DNA from: Melitaea cinxia
Lineage: Eukaryota > Arthropoda > Insecta > Lepidoptera > Nymphalidae
Assembly (NCBI RefSeq): GCF_905220565.1
Contig: NC_059398.1
Span: forward strand, 7,215,177-7,279,176
DNA: 64,000 nucleotides
Direction of reading: 5' to 3'
Shown here: positions 1-8,934 of the stretch, piece by piece
Position numbering within the stretch: the stretch's first letter is position 1
Layout of the letters: every line of letters begins with the position of its first letter
The notes under the pieces: generated by a model
Database searches by the model: none
What the model was told of the DNA's origin: nothing
Seen by the model: only the letters and a program-made list of their open reading frames with translations
Translations under genes and position numbers: made by a program

Positions 1-33
1 AAATGAAAGTCTTGATCAGAAGGTGTCGATCGA

Positions 34-45
34 ATGTATTTGCAT
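34..45. repeat. Left target-site duplication of the Jockey-type LINE
   Basis: ATGTATTTGCAT lies immediately left of the 3' poly(A) of the minus-strand Jockey element (a T run at 45-63 on the plus strand). The identical 12-mer is at 10144-10155, the other end of the element. The two copies bracket about 10.1 kb including the nested CR1. The empty host site can therefore be read as the sequence before 34 joined to the sequence after 10155. Confidence 0.8.
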
Positions 46-295
46 TTTTTTTTTTTTTTTTTTCGAATTGAAGAGTGCTGTTGGCCCTAGCGGCCTTTAC
101 AGCGTCACCGGTGAGAGGGGCCGGGCACTTAGGCAAGCCGGCCGCGAAGGAAGAATGGGAGCCCTCTGTGAGGGCTCGGAGGGGAAAGACGCCCGCCCTA
201 AGGGTGTCTCCTAGCGAGATCGCACCTCGGCTTAGAGCGTCGTCGGAGTGGAGGAGGCGCTATGCGGAGCGCTGAGACGGCTTACGGACGGTCAG

Positions 296-1718
296 CTACG
301 CGCCTAGGCGCGTGCGAGCCGTCAGAACGCGGGGACCTCGCCCTCGCCGGCGGGGGCGGTGTGTGTGTGTCCTGTGTGTGGTGGTGTATATGGCGTTAAG
401 CGCCGTGATCCTATCGTCAGGGTCGGTTAAGACGTGCATGGGACGCCTTTGTACGGTCTGTAAGTTACCTCTACCTACGTATTTGCAAGCCTCTGCTACA
501 AGAGGATTTGGGTGACTGCGCGCTCTCTCAAAATACGCTGTGGCGAGTATTTTGAGGTGCTTCGCGATTGAATCGATCTTAAGGTCGCGATGTAAGTCGA
601 CATTACGCACGTACCACGGCGAGTACGTGGCAGTGCGCAGAAACTTGTTCTGAATGATTTGGAGCCTATGGATGAGGGTTGGCGCCACATGAGCGAAGAC
701 GGGGCACGCGTAGGTCATAATAGGTCGTATGCAGGCCTTGTATAATGTCGTCTTATTTCTAAGAGACATTTTACTCCTCCCGCATAGCAGCGTGTGCAAT
801 CGACCTAGTACGAACGCTGCCCTGTTTCGGACCCGGTTGATGTGGGCTTTGAACGAAAGTTTACTGTCGAGAATGACACCTAGGTACTTTGTTTCCTTTA
901 GCCAAGGAATCGGAGTGCCGAACAGGGTAATGGTCCCGGGTCGACCTTTCGTCCAGAAGACGCGTCTAGTGTGCTTAACAAAGTGCACTGCTACACTCTT
1001 TTCGGGATTTACTTCGATTCTCCATTTCCTAAACCACACGCCGAGGGCGGTGGCCGCGGATTGGAGTCGAGAAGTTATAGCCTCGACGGAGGTGCCGGTC
1101 GTGAAGATGGCCGTGTCATCGGCGAATAGGGCCAGCTTGGTGGCTTTATTTTTGGGAATCGGGATGTCATTCGTGTACAACGAATACAGAAGCGGTGAAA
1201 GCACCGAGCCCTGAGGGACTCCGGCGCGAATAGGACGGGGCGAAGACAGAGTGCCGTCGACCCGATATCTAAAGGTGCGATTTGACAAGAAGTCTCGTAT
1301 GATGCGCACGAGATTATCTGGCAGTTCTAGTTGATAGAGCTTGTATATCAAGCCGTTATGCCAGACTTTGTCGAATGCCTTAGCGACATCGAAGAATAGA
1401 GCCCCCGTAGTGTGAGTACGGGATGTGGCGAAACCTTTTAGGATGTGCTCCGTTAAGCGGTGCACCTGGTGGACTGAGGAGTGATGGGCTCGAAACCCGA
1501 ATTGCTCGTCAATGAGCGGAGTACGCATTTGTTGCGTGGCAGCCTTGAGGCGGGTGTGGATAATTTTCTCATACACCTTACCAAGGGTGTTGAGAAGACT
1601 AATGGGTCGATAGCTCGAAGGGAGGTTCCTGGGTTTTCCAGGTTTGGGGATTCCTATCACGGTCGCCTCTTTCCACTGATCGGGGAACGAGCAACCGGCC
1701 AGAAGGGCGTTATAGATC
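296..1718 (-). pseudogene. Jockey-type ORF2, C-terminal part: reverse transcriptase (disrupted by CR1)
   Basis: This segment encodes most of the reverse transcriptase that would copy the element RNA at the nicked target (target-primed reverse transcription). Visible RT blocks in order are PSSYRPISLLNTLGKVYEKI, the FDVAKAFDKVWH block with the first catalytic Asp, AGVPQGSVLSPLLYSLYTND, and the catalytic FADD in LALFADDTAIF. A C-terminal Leu/His-rich region ends at the stop at 296-298. The segment is open throughout. Joined with 7465-8927 it gives 2886 nt, exactly 962 codons, so ORF2 was uninterrupted when the CR1 landed. It is now separated from its endonuclease half by 5.7 kb and is presumed dead. 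A start within this half is meaningless. Confidence 0.9.
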
Positions 1719-1723
1719 ATGAC
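1719..1723. repeat. Left TSD of the CR1 insertion (ATGAC)
   Basis: ATGAC at 1719-1723 matches ATGAC at 7465-7469. The CR1-like element fills the interval exactly, and the Jockey reading frame continues when one copy is removed. Confidence 0.85.
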
Positions 1724-2277
1724 ATCCTCTCGCTACCCGCGGTAATGTTAAAACGCTCGTCCTATGCTGTCGTAAATAAAAAATTCTTTAAAGTACTACA
1801 AACGCGAATTATATTAAAAAAATTGGTTGAACATAAATTCAAAGTGTGTTTCTATGAGTTAGTGATAATTATTTATTCTAAAGTGTAGTGTTACAATCAT
1901 ATAAACTTGTGATATCCTACGGTGATTTTAAACGCTAACCAGTGAGTTTTGAATAATTGTGACTGCTCCCTAAGCATTGGTGACTCATTGAACGTGTGCT
2001 GTAATTTATTATTCATCGTCTTAAAACGTAAATCGGTTTTTCGCCGATTATTGTAGACTATCATTGGTGCAAGGCGAATGCGTCCACATACAATCATTTG
2101 CATTGAAGGTCAACTCCAAGTTTGATTCCTGTCGGCGTTTGATTGATGATTTAATATAAACTAAGTGTAGTGCTATTGACCATAAAAACATTATCAACTT
2201 GACATATTACTATTTTATTATTATTCTTCTTATTTTTTTTTACTATCATAATAATCTGTAAGTAACTTTCATTAACA
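1724..2277 (+). promoter_or_regulatory. 5' UTR of the CR1 element
   Basis: This is the 554-bp leader before ORF1. In full-length LINEs such a leader normally carries the internal promoter. I see no TATA box that stands out from the AT-rich background. The first bases (ATCCTCTCGCTACCCGCGG) are GC-richer than what follows and could be the transcription start region; that is inference. Confidence 0.45.
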
Positions 2278-3360
2278 ATGGATAAGAGTAGTTTATGCGC
2301 TGGTTGTAAGTCTTCGATCAGTGAGTCATACATGAAATGCGCATCATGTAATCTAAAATTTGACATATTATGCGCTGGGCTTACCGAAGCAAGCTATAAA
2401 AAACTACCAAAATCTCAAAAAAATTCTTGGTTGTGTATAAACTGTCGTAGTAGAATACCAAAGAGTGACAACACTGATACTCCCGTACGACAGGCGCCTG
2501 ATTTGGAACCCAGGAACTTCTTGCATGGTGAAATTTCTCCCACAGTGAACGTCACTATGCGCTCAAAGGAAAGATTTGAGAGAGCGTCCTCGTACGAGCT
2601 GGACACGTACACGACACCCGATCTAATAAGAAAAATTGTACGTGAAGAAATACAGATTGCGCTGAGAGACTCCCTGGAAAATAGTGTCGGAAAAATGTGT
2701 AGTGAGATCAAGGAATTCAGAGAATCTCTTACTTTCTTAAACTCGCAGTTTGAAGAGATAAAGTTAAAGACCAAAGAAACAAATAGTACGATCGAGAAAC
2801 TGGACAGAGAAAATAAAGAACTTCGGCAGACTGTAGACAACCTAAGGCAGGAGATGAACCATATGCAGCAACAATCACGATCAAATAACATAGAGATACA
2901 ATGTGTTCCTGAGCATAGATCTGAAAACTTGTACACAATGTTTAAACAGCTTGTCTCAACGGTCAAATGTGATGTGTCGGAGGGAGACGTTCTACACTGT
3001 ACGCGCATTGCTAAACTGGATCATAAGTCAAAACGGCCTAGAACGATTGTTGTGAAGCTTAGTTCTCAAAAAATAAGAGACACAGTTCTGGCGGCATGTA
3101 CAAAGTACAATAAAGCGAATCCAAGGGACAGATTACATGCAGCTCACCTTGGAATATCATGTGAAAACATAGTTCCTATTTTCATTACAGAGCACTTGTC
3201 ACCTGTTAACAAGAGTTTGCACGCAGCGACAAGAAAGAAAGCCAAGGACCTTGATTATAAATACGTGTGGGTTCGTAACGGCCACATTTTCCTCCGCAAA
3301 ACAGAATTTTCTGAGCGTATACTGATCAATAACATGGACAAATTAAAGAACTTACCCTAG
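2278..3360 (+). CDS. CR1-like ORF1 protein (PHD-like zinc finger, coiled coil, FP-like C-terminus)
   Basis: This 360-aa ORF1 (gag-like) protein probably packages the element RNA. Residues 7-56 form a PHD-like finger: C7-x2-C10, C21-x2-C24, C32, C53-x2-C56. The expected His of the third pair is replaced by Asp (D29). Residues about 150-205 are a charged coiled coil rich in E, K, L and Q. The C-terminal ~150 residues (from the NNIEIQCVP region to VWVRNGHIFLRK) resemble the FP-protein-like C-terminal domain known in insect LINE ORF1s. That family match is from memory and was not searched. The ATG at 2278 is the first in frame after a 554-nt leader. The ORF ends in a single UAG, and ORF2 continues in the same frame. 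Confidence 0.85.
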   Translation: MDKSSLCAGCKSSISESYMKCASCNLKFDILCAGLTEASYKKLPKSQKNSWLCINCRSRIPKSDNTDTPVRQAPDLEPRNFLHGEISPTVNVTMRSKERFERASSYELDTYTTPDLIRKIVREEIQIALRDSLENSVGKMCSEIKEFRESLTFLNSQFEEIKLKTKETNSTIEKLDRENKELRQTVDNLRQEMNHMQQQSRSNNIEIQCVPEHRSENLYTMFKQLVSTVKCDVSEGDVLHCTRIAKLDHKSKRPRTIVVKLSSQKIRDTVLAACTKYNKANPRDRLHAAHLGISCENIVPIFITEHLSPVNKSLHAATRKKAKDLDYKYVWVRNGHIFLRKTEFSERILINNMDKLKNLP

Positions 3361-6285
3361 TGTACTAGGAAAAGAGCACATTATAGGTCAACAACGATTA
3401 AATTCTCTGCTATTAATATATATTACCAGAATGTCAGAGGCTTAAACACCAAAATCGCGAACTTTTATCAAAATGTATGCATCAATAATCATGAAATTAT
3501 AGTTCTTACGGAAACCTGGTTACAGGAGGGAGTCTTGAGCTCAGAATTATTTGATGACCGATACATTGTTTATAGAAGAGATCGCTCAACTTCGGGATTT
3601 CATAGTGATAAAATCGGGGGCGGAGTCTTGGTGGCAGTCGATAAAAGACTAAACTCTCGACGACATAAAAATTTTGAAAGTAAGTGTGAAGATCTCTGGG
3701 TTAGCATTGACATAATCAGCTGCGATAAGAAGAAAGACAGGCTTTTGATCTGCGCTGTTTACCTTCCTCCACCAATGAAAACAGAAATACTAGACCATTT
3801 CATACATAATTCAAATCAAGTGCTGGATAATATAAAGTTCAAACTAATCTTGGGTGACTTTAATCAGAGTAGTATAGTTTGGAATGAAGGCACATTGGTA
3901 GCTCACCGATCTGGGACGGTTCTCTGTGACATGTTGCTCGATTTCATTGATTTACATGGTCTCAGACAATTCAATAATATTCAGAATCACAAATCAAAGA
4001 TTTTGGATCTTGTTCTCAGCAATGTGTCTGTTGTCGGTCTCTCTAGTGGGGACAATGTTCTTAGTGTTGTGGACTCTTTGCATCCCCCACTGGAATTTGT
4101 AATCTCCATCGGATGTAGCAGAGCTGTAATAAAAAATCAAGTGCGGCAAAGCTTTTTTAAAGCCGACTACGACAAAATTAATCAAGAACTTGTAAGAGTG
4201 GATTGGTGCGGTGAACTTGGGGGAGACCTTACGGTGGACGAAATGTTGGACATTTTTTACGGAAAAATATACGAACTAATTCGTCGTTTCGTCCCCTCGC
4301 GAAAGGTTTCAAACAGAAAGTATCCGGCTTGGTTCACCAAAGACCTAATAACGTTGCAGAGAGAAAAATACAGGTACCATGTAAAAGTTAAGAAATTCGG
4401 AAACCCACGCGACATCTTGAGTTTTCAGTTACTTCGCGATAGATGCTTGAGGCTCCAATCCTACTGCTATAATAACTACATCGAAAAACTTGAGAGTAGC
4501 TTAAAACAAAATCCAAAGCTTTTATGGTCACATTTGAAATCAAAAAGACTGGACATTCATTCGTACCCTAGCTGTATGACCCTCAACAATAGCACTGCCA
4601 CCGAGGGGATGGATATTTGTAATCTTTTCGCTGCGAACTTTGCATCCGTCTATCCTTCTGTCATTGCAACTTCCTCTTTACTGCACATTTCAGATGGTGG
4701 AGTTGGCACAAATAATTTTCTCACCTGTGCGTTCTCAAAAAGGGAAATTTTAAAGGCACTGGAACACCTGGATCCTTTTAAAGGTGCAGGGTCTGACAAG
4801 CTACCATCAATATTTATTTCCAAATGTGCTGGACCTCTCTCTTGTCCCCTTGAAATAATTTATAATGCGTCTCTTCGTAGCGGTGTATTCCCGTCTAGGT
4901 GGAAAAATGCTCGAGTCGTCCCAATATATAAGTCTGGAGATAAAATGTTGGTTTCAAACTACAGGCCGATTTCTATATTGCCTACTTTAGGGAAAGTACT
5001 GGAAAAACTTCTGTGTGGACCGCTTACCTGGCACCTGAAGCACCACATGTCCTCAGACCAGCACGGTTTTCTACCTAAAAGATCAACTTGTACGAACCTT
5101 GTCTCGTTTGCTGACGAGCTGGCGGTGTCTGTTGACTCTGGGTCGCCTGTTGACGTCGTTTACACGGACTTCAGTAAAGCGTTCGATCTAGTAAGTCACC
5201 CTATTCTATTGGACAAACTCTCGCGATTAGGAATTGGCAACAATATTCTTAAATGGTTCAGCTCATATCTGGAAGGTAGATCGGCAAATGTTGTTTTGAA
5301 TGGCTTCACCTCCAATCCATACTTGACCCCGACGGGTGTACCGCAGGGATCGCATCTTGGTCCTATATTATTTAACATCTTCATAAACGACATCCCCAAC
5401 AACATCCGTCACTCACACTGCCATTTATTCGCGGATGACCTCAAAATCTCTAGATGTGTTAAAAGTCGGCGCGATTCATTGTTTCTTCAGGAGGATTTGG
5501 ATGGCTTGGCGAGTTGGTGCAACAAAAATCGGATGACATTAAACGTGAACAAGTGCAGCGTTATAAGGTTCTCCAGGCATAGATTAAGGAAAGACTGTGA
5601 TGATTATGAATATAGAATTAACAACGCTCCACTTAAAAGGGTTGAAACTATACGTGATTTGGGAATCACTCTGGATAGATGCTTGCGCTTTGACACGCAT
5701 TTTAATGCCATTTCTGCTAAGGCTCTTAGAATGCTTGGTTTCATTCTGAGAAACACAAGGGAATTTAAACAGAGTGACACTATTATTTTACTATATAACG
5801 CATTAGTCCGAAGTTCCCTGGAGTATTGTTCTGTTGTATGGAATCCAGGATACAGGGTTCACATAGACCGAATCGAACGAATCCAGAGAAAGTTTTTACG
5901 GATTCTGGCGTATCGCCAGAATGTTGGATATCTGCGAGATTACCGTAGTAGGCTCGAACATTTCAAAATGACTTCGCTGGAGGATCGCCGGCGTATGCAC
6001 GATTTAGTATTTTTATACAAACTAATAAACGGCGTACTTGATTGCCCTCAACTTCTGAATAAGTTAGATATTTATGTACCCACTCGAATACCGAGACATG
6101 GTAAATACAAGCCTTTTGCAGTGAAACGCAGCTATACTAACCTAGGTTCAAATTCTCCCATAAATAGACTTGTGCGAGAATACAATAAACTAGCTACATC
6201 CACTCTGGAAATTGATATATTTAGTGACAAGTTGACAAAATTCAAAAAAGTAATTAAAATTAATGACTCAAATGATGTAGTATAA
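3361..6285 (+). CDS. CR1-like ORF2: endonuclease-reverse transcriptase, same frame as ORF1
   Basis: There are 974 codons plus a stop, following the ORF1 UAG without a frame change. The N-terminal ~220 codons are an exonuclease-endonuclease-phosphatase type endonuclease: YYQNVRGLNTK, a TETWL block near 3508-3525, GGGVLVAV, and LILGDFNQS. The reverse transcriptase follows: NYRPISILPTLGKVLEK, YTDFSKAFDLVSH, TGVPQGSHLGPILFNIFIND and catalytic FADD in HLFADDLKI. The C-terminal region (LEYCSVVWNP...) is typical of CR1/Jockey ORF2. No in-frame ATG occurs between 3361 and 3775, although the endonuclease begins by about 3412. The start is therefore unclear: readthrough of the UAG, reinitiation, or a non-AUG start such as TTG at 3535, which would cut the endonuclease. 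Otherwise intact and possibly active. Confidence 0.88.
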   Translation, partial: CTRKRAHYRSTTIKFSAINIYYQNVRGLNTKIANFYQNVCINNHEIIVLTETWLQEGVLSSELFDDRYIVYRRDRSTSGFHSDKIGGGVLVAVDKRLNSRRHKNFESKCEDLWVSIDIISCDKKKDRLLICAVYLPPPMKTEILDHFIHNSNQVLDNIKFKLILGDFNQSSIVWNEGTLVAHRSGTVLCDMLLDFIDLHGLRQFNNIQNHKSKILDLVLSNVSVVGLSSGDNVLSVVDSLHPPLEFVISIGCSRAVIKNQVRQSFFKADYDKINQELVRVDWCGELGGDLTVDEMLDIFYGKIYELIRRFVPSRKVSNRKYPAWFTKDLITLQREKYRYHVKVKKFGNPRDILSFQLLRDRCLRLQSYCYNNYIEKLESSLKQNPKLLWSHLKSKRLDIHSYPSCMTLNNSTATEGMDICNLFAANFASVYPSVIATSSLLHISDGGVGTNNFLTCAFSKREILKALEHLDPFKGAGSDKLPSIFISKCAGPLSCPLEIIYNASLRSGVFPSRWKNARVVPIYKSGDKMLVSNYRPISILPTLGKVLEKLLCGPLTWHLKHHMSSDQHGFLPKRSTCTNLVSFADELAVSVDSGSPVDVVYTDFSKAFDLVSHPILLDKLSRLGIGNNILKWFSSYLEGRSANVVLNGFTSNPYLTPTGVPQGSHLGPILFNIFINDIPNNIRHSHCHLFADDLKISRCVKSRRDSLFLQEDLDGLASWCNKNRMTLNVNKCSVIRFSRHRLRKDCDDYEYRINNAPLKRVETIRDLGITLDRCLRFDTHFNAISAKALRMLGFILRNTREFKQSDTIILLYNALVRSSLEYCSVVWNPGYRVHIDRIERIQRKFLRILAYRQNVGYLRDYRSRLEHFKMTSLEDRRRMHDLVFLYKLINGVLDCPQLLNKLDIYVPTRIPRHGKYKPFAVKRSYTNLGSNSPINRLVREYNKLATSTLEIDIFSDKLTKFKKVIKINDSNDVV

Positions 6286-7464
6286 TTTTATTATATATTA
6301 AATCTTGATTAATGTTAGTTACATTTATTGACGACTTTAAGTTCTTTATTTTTTTTTTTTTTTTTTTATTATTACTGAAAAGATAAGATTAAAGCATGGA
6401 AATATTATAAATCGGAACAGTTAATATTTGATTTAAATCAGCTGTAATAATTTAATTTGTGTTTTATTCTCTATTTAAATTGAAATGGTCAGAATAATGT
6501 GACGTTATTAATTATTTAATTTTAATTAATTATATTTAATTTTAACTAATTATTGGTAATGATATTATAATATATTAATTAATTGTAAAGAATGACATTG
6601 TAATTTAGTCTTATCATAAAAGCCGACATTACAAATGATTGCAGGTATACTTTATTTATTATATAACTTGATAAAAAATAGATGTAAATGGTTTCCTTTT
6701 TCTCAAATTCTAAAATTTATTTTTAATTAGTACTATTGACTAAATCATTGAAAATCAGCCGTAAATAAGTTTTTTTTTTCTTCTTTTAATCTTCAATTAT
6801 TTTTATTTTTGGTCATTAATTATTGTGAACACGTTGTGACATTTTGAAAATATTACGATTGTGAATTTAATGTTTTTATTATTATTTGATTTTATGAAAT
6901 TTATAATAATTATGTATATCTATTGACATATGGAGGGGCTCTCTTAATTTTATAATGTACTATAGTTTATTCTGAGATTTTAGATATTTGTTCTTGTTGT
7001 TTATTGTTTTGTTACTAATCGAAAAACTACAGTTGTTCATGTATCGACTATGTTGCACTTTGGATCTTTTCTGTGTTCTCTATTTTTTATAATTATTATT
7101 ACTGTTTTTTTTTTTTTTTAAATCATTGTCTTAAAGATCTAAGAAATTGTTAAATTATTAAGTTAGCCCAACTGTAAATTCTTTTTAATCTAGAATAATT
7201 TTATTGTGCTAATATAATTAACAAATGCGACGTTTTGATACTTTGCTAACGTTATTGTACAATCATAATCAAACGTGACTGATTGTAAAAATATGTATTA
7301 CTATTTAATTGATTATTCGAGCGTCATTATTGTAAATGCTGTGCCCATCTGTAATTGCGGGTACACGAACATTTTAACATAATGTACGTACGCTAGATAG
7401 TTTGCTGTGTACCTTGCGTTGATGAGCCTTGAATAAATAAAATAAAAAATAAAATAAAATAAAA
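6286..7464 (+). other. 3' UTR and repeat tail of the CR1 element
   Basis: This is 1179 bp of very AT-rich non-coding sequence between the ORF2 stop and the right TSD. It ends in a run of AATAA/AAAAT units just before 7465. The reverse transcriptases of this group use the 3' end for template recognition. No separate gene is seen; a T-run at 6349-6367 and a further one near 7106 are simple-sequence tracts. Confidence 0.7.
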
Positions 7465-7469
7465 ATGAC
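7465..7469. repeat. Right TSD of the CR1 insertion (ATGAC)
   Basis: This is the second copy of ATGAC, identical to 1719-1723. It sits directly after the AATAA-rich tail of the CR1 and inside the Jockey ORF2. Confidence 0.85.
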
Positions 7470-8927
7470 GAGCAGCATAATAAGCTGCTGAGGAAGGCGT
7501 TTGAGCGTCTTGTTGGTGATTCGGTCGGGACCCGGGGCTTTTTTCGCGTGGAGTTCCTTAATGATCGATTCAACTTCTTCCACCGTCGTCGGTGGAAGCG
7601 TTTCATTGGATGGCGGTGAAGCCGCCCTACGTTCGACGAACCCGTCCACCGTCGAGAGGTGTATGGGATCGCACGGCTCAGTGCTTGGGGAGCATTGGCT
7701 CTCCAGACTACTCGCAAGGCACTCGGCCTTGTCCAGGTCGTCGAGGGCTGGTGGGAGATTCGGCCTAATGAGGGGAGGTGTAGAGGCTACGGTGACGCCA
7801 CGGAGTCTCTTCGCCCACGACCAGTAAGCGGTGTGCGACGGGGTAAGTTCTCCTAGACGTCTACTGTAGTAGTCATCCCTGAGGTCGGCGAAGCGAGCTT
7901 TCACCTCCCTCTGTAGGGAACGGAGTTTCCTCCGATTGTCGTCAGTCGGGTAAGAGTCATGGGCTCTGGTTTGTGCGTTTTTACGACTAATGAGGTCTCT
8001 TAACTCCTCTGGGAGCTGCCAACGCTCGCCCGGGCGGATTGGCATCTCCCGAGAGCAGTCATCGATCTTATTTTTAATAAAAGATGTTAATTTTGACGCG
8101 GCCGCTTTAGCTACGTCTACCGAATCGATTGTGTCGGGTATACCTTCAAGGTGATCTGAGTCTAGGGAGCTAAGCTCTGATTCGAGCTTTTTCCAGTCTA
8201 TGACTGTTTTGACGGGTTGGTGGAGATCCGTATCTGGTCCTAGCTGGATTAGGACGGGGCGGTGGTCTGAGTCTAGCTCTGATAGTGTCTCGATAGAGCG
8301 TAACTGGAGTGTTACGCCCTTGACGATAACTATGTCGAGCACGTCTGGTGAGTCATTTGTTCCCCTAACTGGGTAGCGAGTGGGTGTCATGGGTGCTAGG
8401 ACATCAATGTCTAGAGTGGGGAGTGACGTCAGTCTGTCTAGTTCTGTTCCTCTGCTATTTCTCGTGCGGGAGTTCCAGCGGGGGTGTTTACTATTTAGGT
8501 CGCCGGCCAGAAGGACCGCGCTACCTGTTGAGAGTAGTGACCTAATGTCGCTCTCGAGCAACCTCTTAGAGGGAGATAAATAAACTGACGCGATGGTGAT
8601 GGCCTGGTGGCCCGTCATACTGAGTCGACACAATGATGCTTCGATTTCGCTAAGCGGCGGAGGGTCTAACGGCACGCAGTGCAACGACTTTTTGTAATAG
8701 ATAAGAGTGCCGCCGAGTGCGGTGACTCTGTCGTTTCGAACAAAATTATAATTAGGCACATAAGGTGCTCTATGACCCGGTTTGAGAAAAGTCTCTTGCA
8801 CTAGCATGACGTCGACCGGGTGTTCCCTCAAAAATTGACACACTAAGTCGAGTTGTGGTCCAAGGCCGTTTGCATTGAAAGTAATGACACTGAGCGAACG
8901 TGGTTTTACCCTAGCTTTATCCGTCAT
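7465..8927 (-). pseudogene. Jockey-type ORF2, N-terminal part: EEP endonuclease and start of RT (split by CR1)
   Basis: ORF2 starts with ATG at 8925-8927, right after the ORF1 stop. The first ~230 codons are the target-nicking apurinic-like endonuclease: SVITFNANGLG, an LVQETFL block carrying the catalytic Glu, LLAGDLNSKHPRWNS, and the terminal SDHRPVLIQ. A linker follows, then the start of the RT (KKAPGPDRITNKTLKRLP). The frame breaks into the CR1 tail at 7464. A raw ORF call reads about 30 codons of CR1 3' UTR as a false C-terminus. The true continuation is at 1718-296. Confidence 0.9.
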
Positions 8928-8934
8928 ATTAGTT

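Larger units (their letters stand above)
46..1723 (-). mobile_element. Jockey-type LINE, 3' half (ORF2 C-terminus, 3' UTR, poly-A)
   Basis: This is the 3' half of a non-LTR retrotransposon read on the minus strand. It holds the second part of ORF2 (296-1718), a GC-rich 3' UTR (about 64-295) and a 19-nt poly(A) seen as T at 45-63. Its 5' half is at 7465-10143. The two halves are separated by the CR1 insertion at 1724-7464, with ATGAC duplicated at 1719-1723 and 7465-7469. Jockey clade is inferred from the zinc-knuckle gag, the endonuclease-RT layout and the A-tail; no phylogeny was run. Confidence 0.85.
1724..7464 (+). mobile_element. Apparently full-length CR1-like LINE nested in the Jockey element
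   Basis: This 5741-bp non-LTR element consists of a 5' UTR (1724-2277, 554 bp), ORF1 (2278-3360), ORF2 (3361-6285, same frame, after one UAG), and a long AT-rich 3' UTR (6286-7464). It ends in AATAA/AAAAT-type short repeats rather than a plain poly(A), which fits the CR1/L2 group. Both ORFs are open and the 5-bp TSD is identical, so the insertion looks recent. It lies opposite in orientation to the Jockey host. The CR1 assignment rests on the PHD-like plus coiled-coil ORF1, the EN-RT ORF2 and the tail type. A relative is on the minus strand at 49.7-52.2 kb. Confidence 0.87.

Noticed and set aside
729..1214. 161-codon plus-strand ORF
   Set aside because: Antisense shadow of the Jockey reverse transcriptase.
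7374..7464. C-terminal ~30 codons of the 517-codon minus-strand ORF
   Set aside because: This part reads through the CR1 3' tail; the true Jockey ORF2 continues at 1718.
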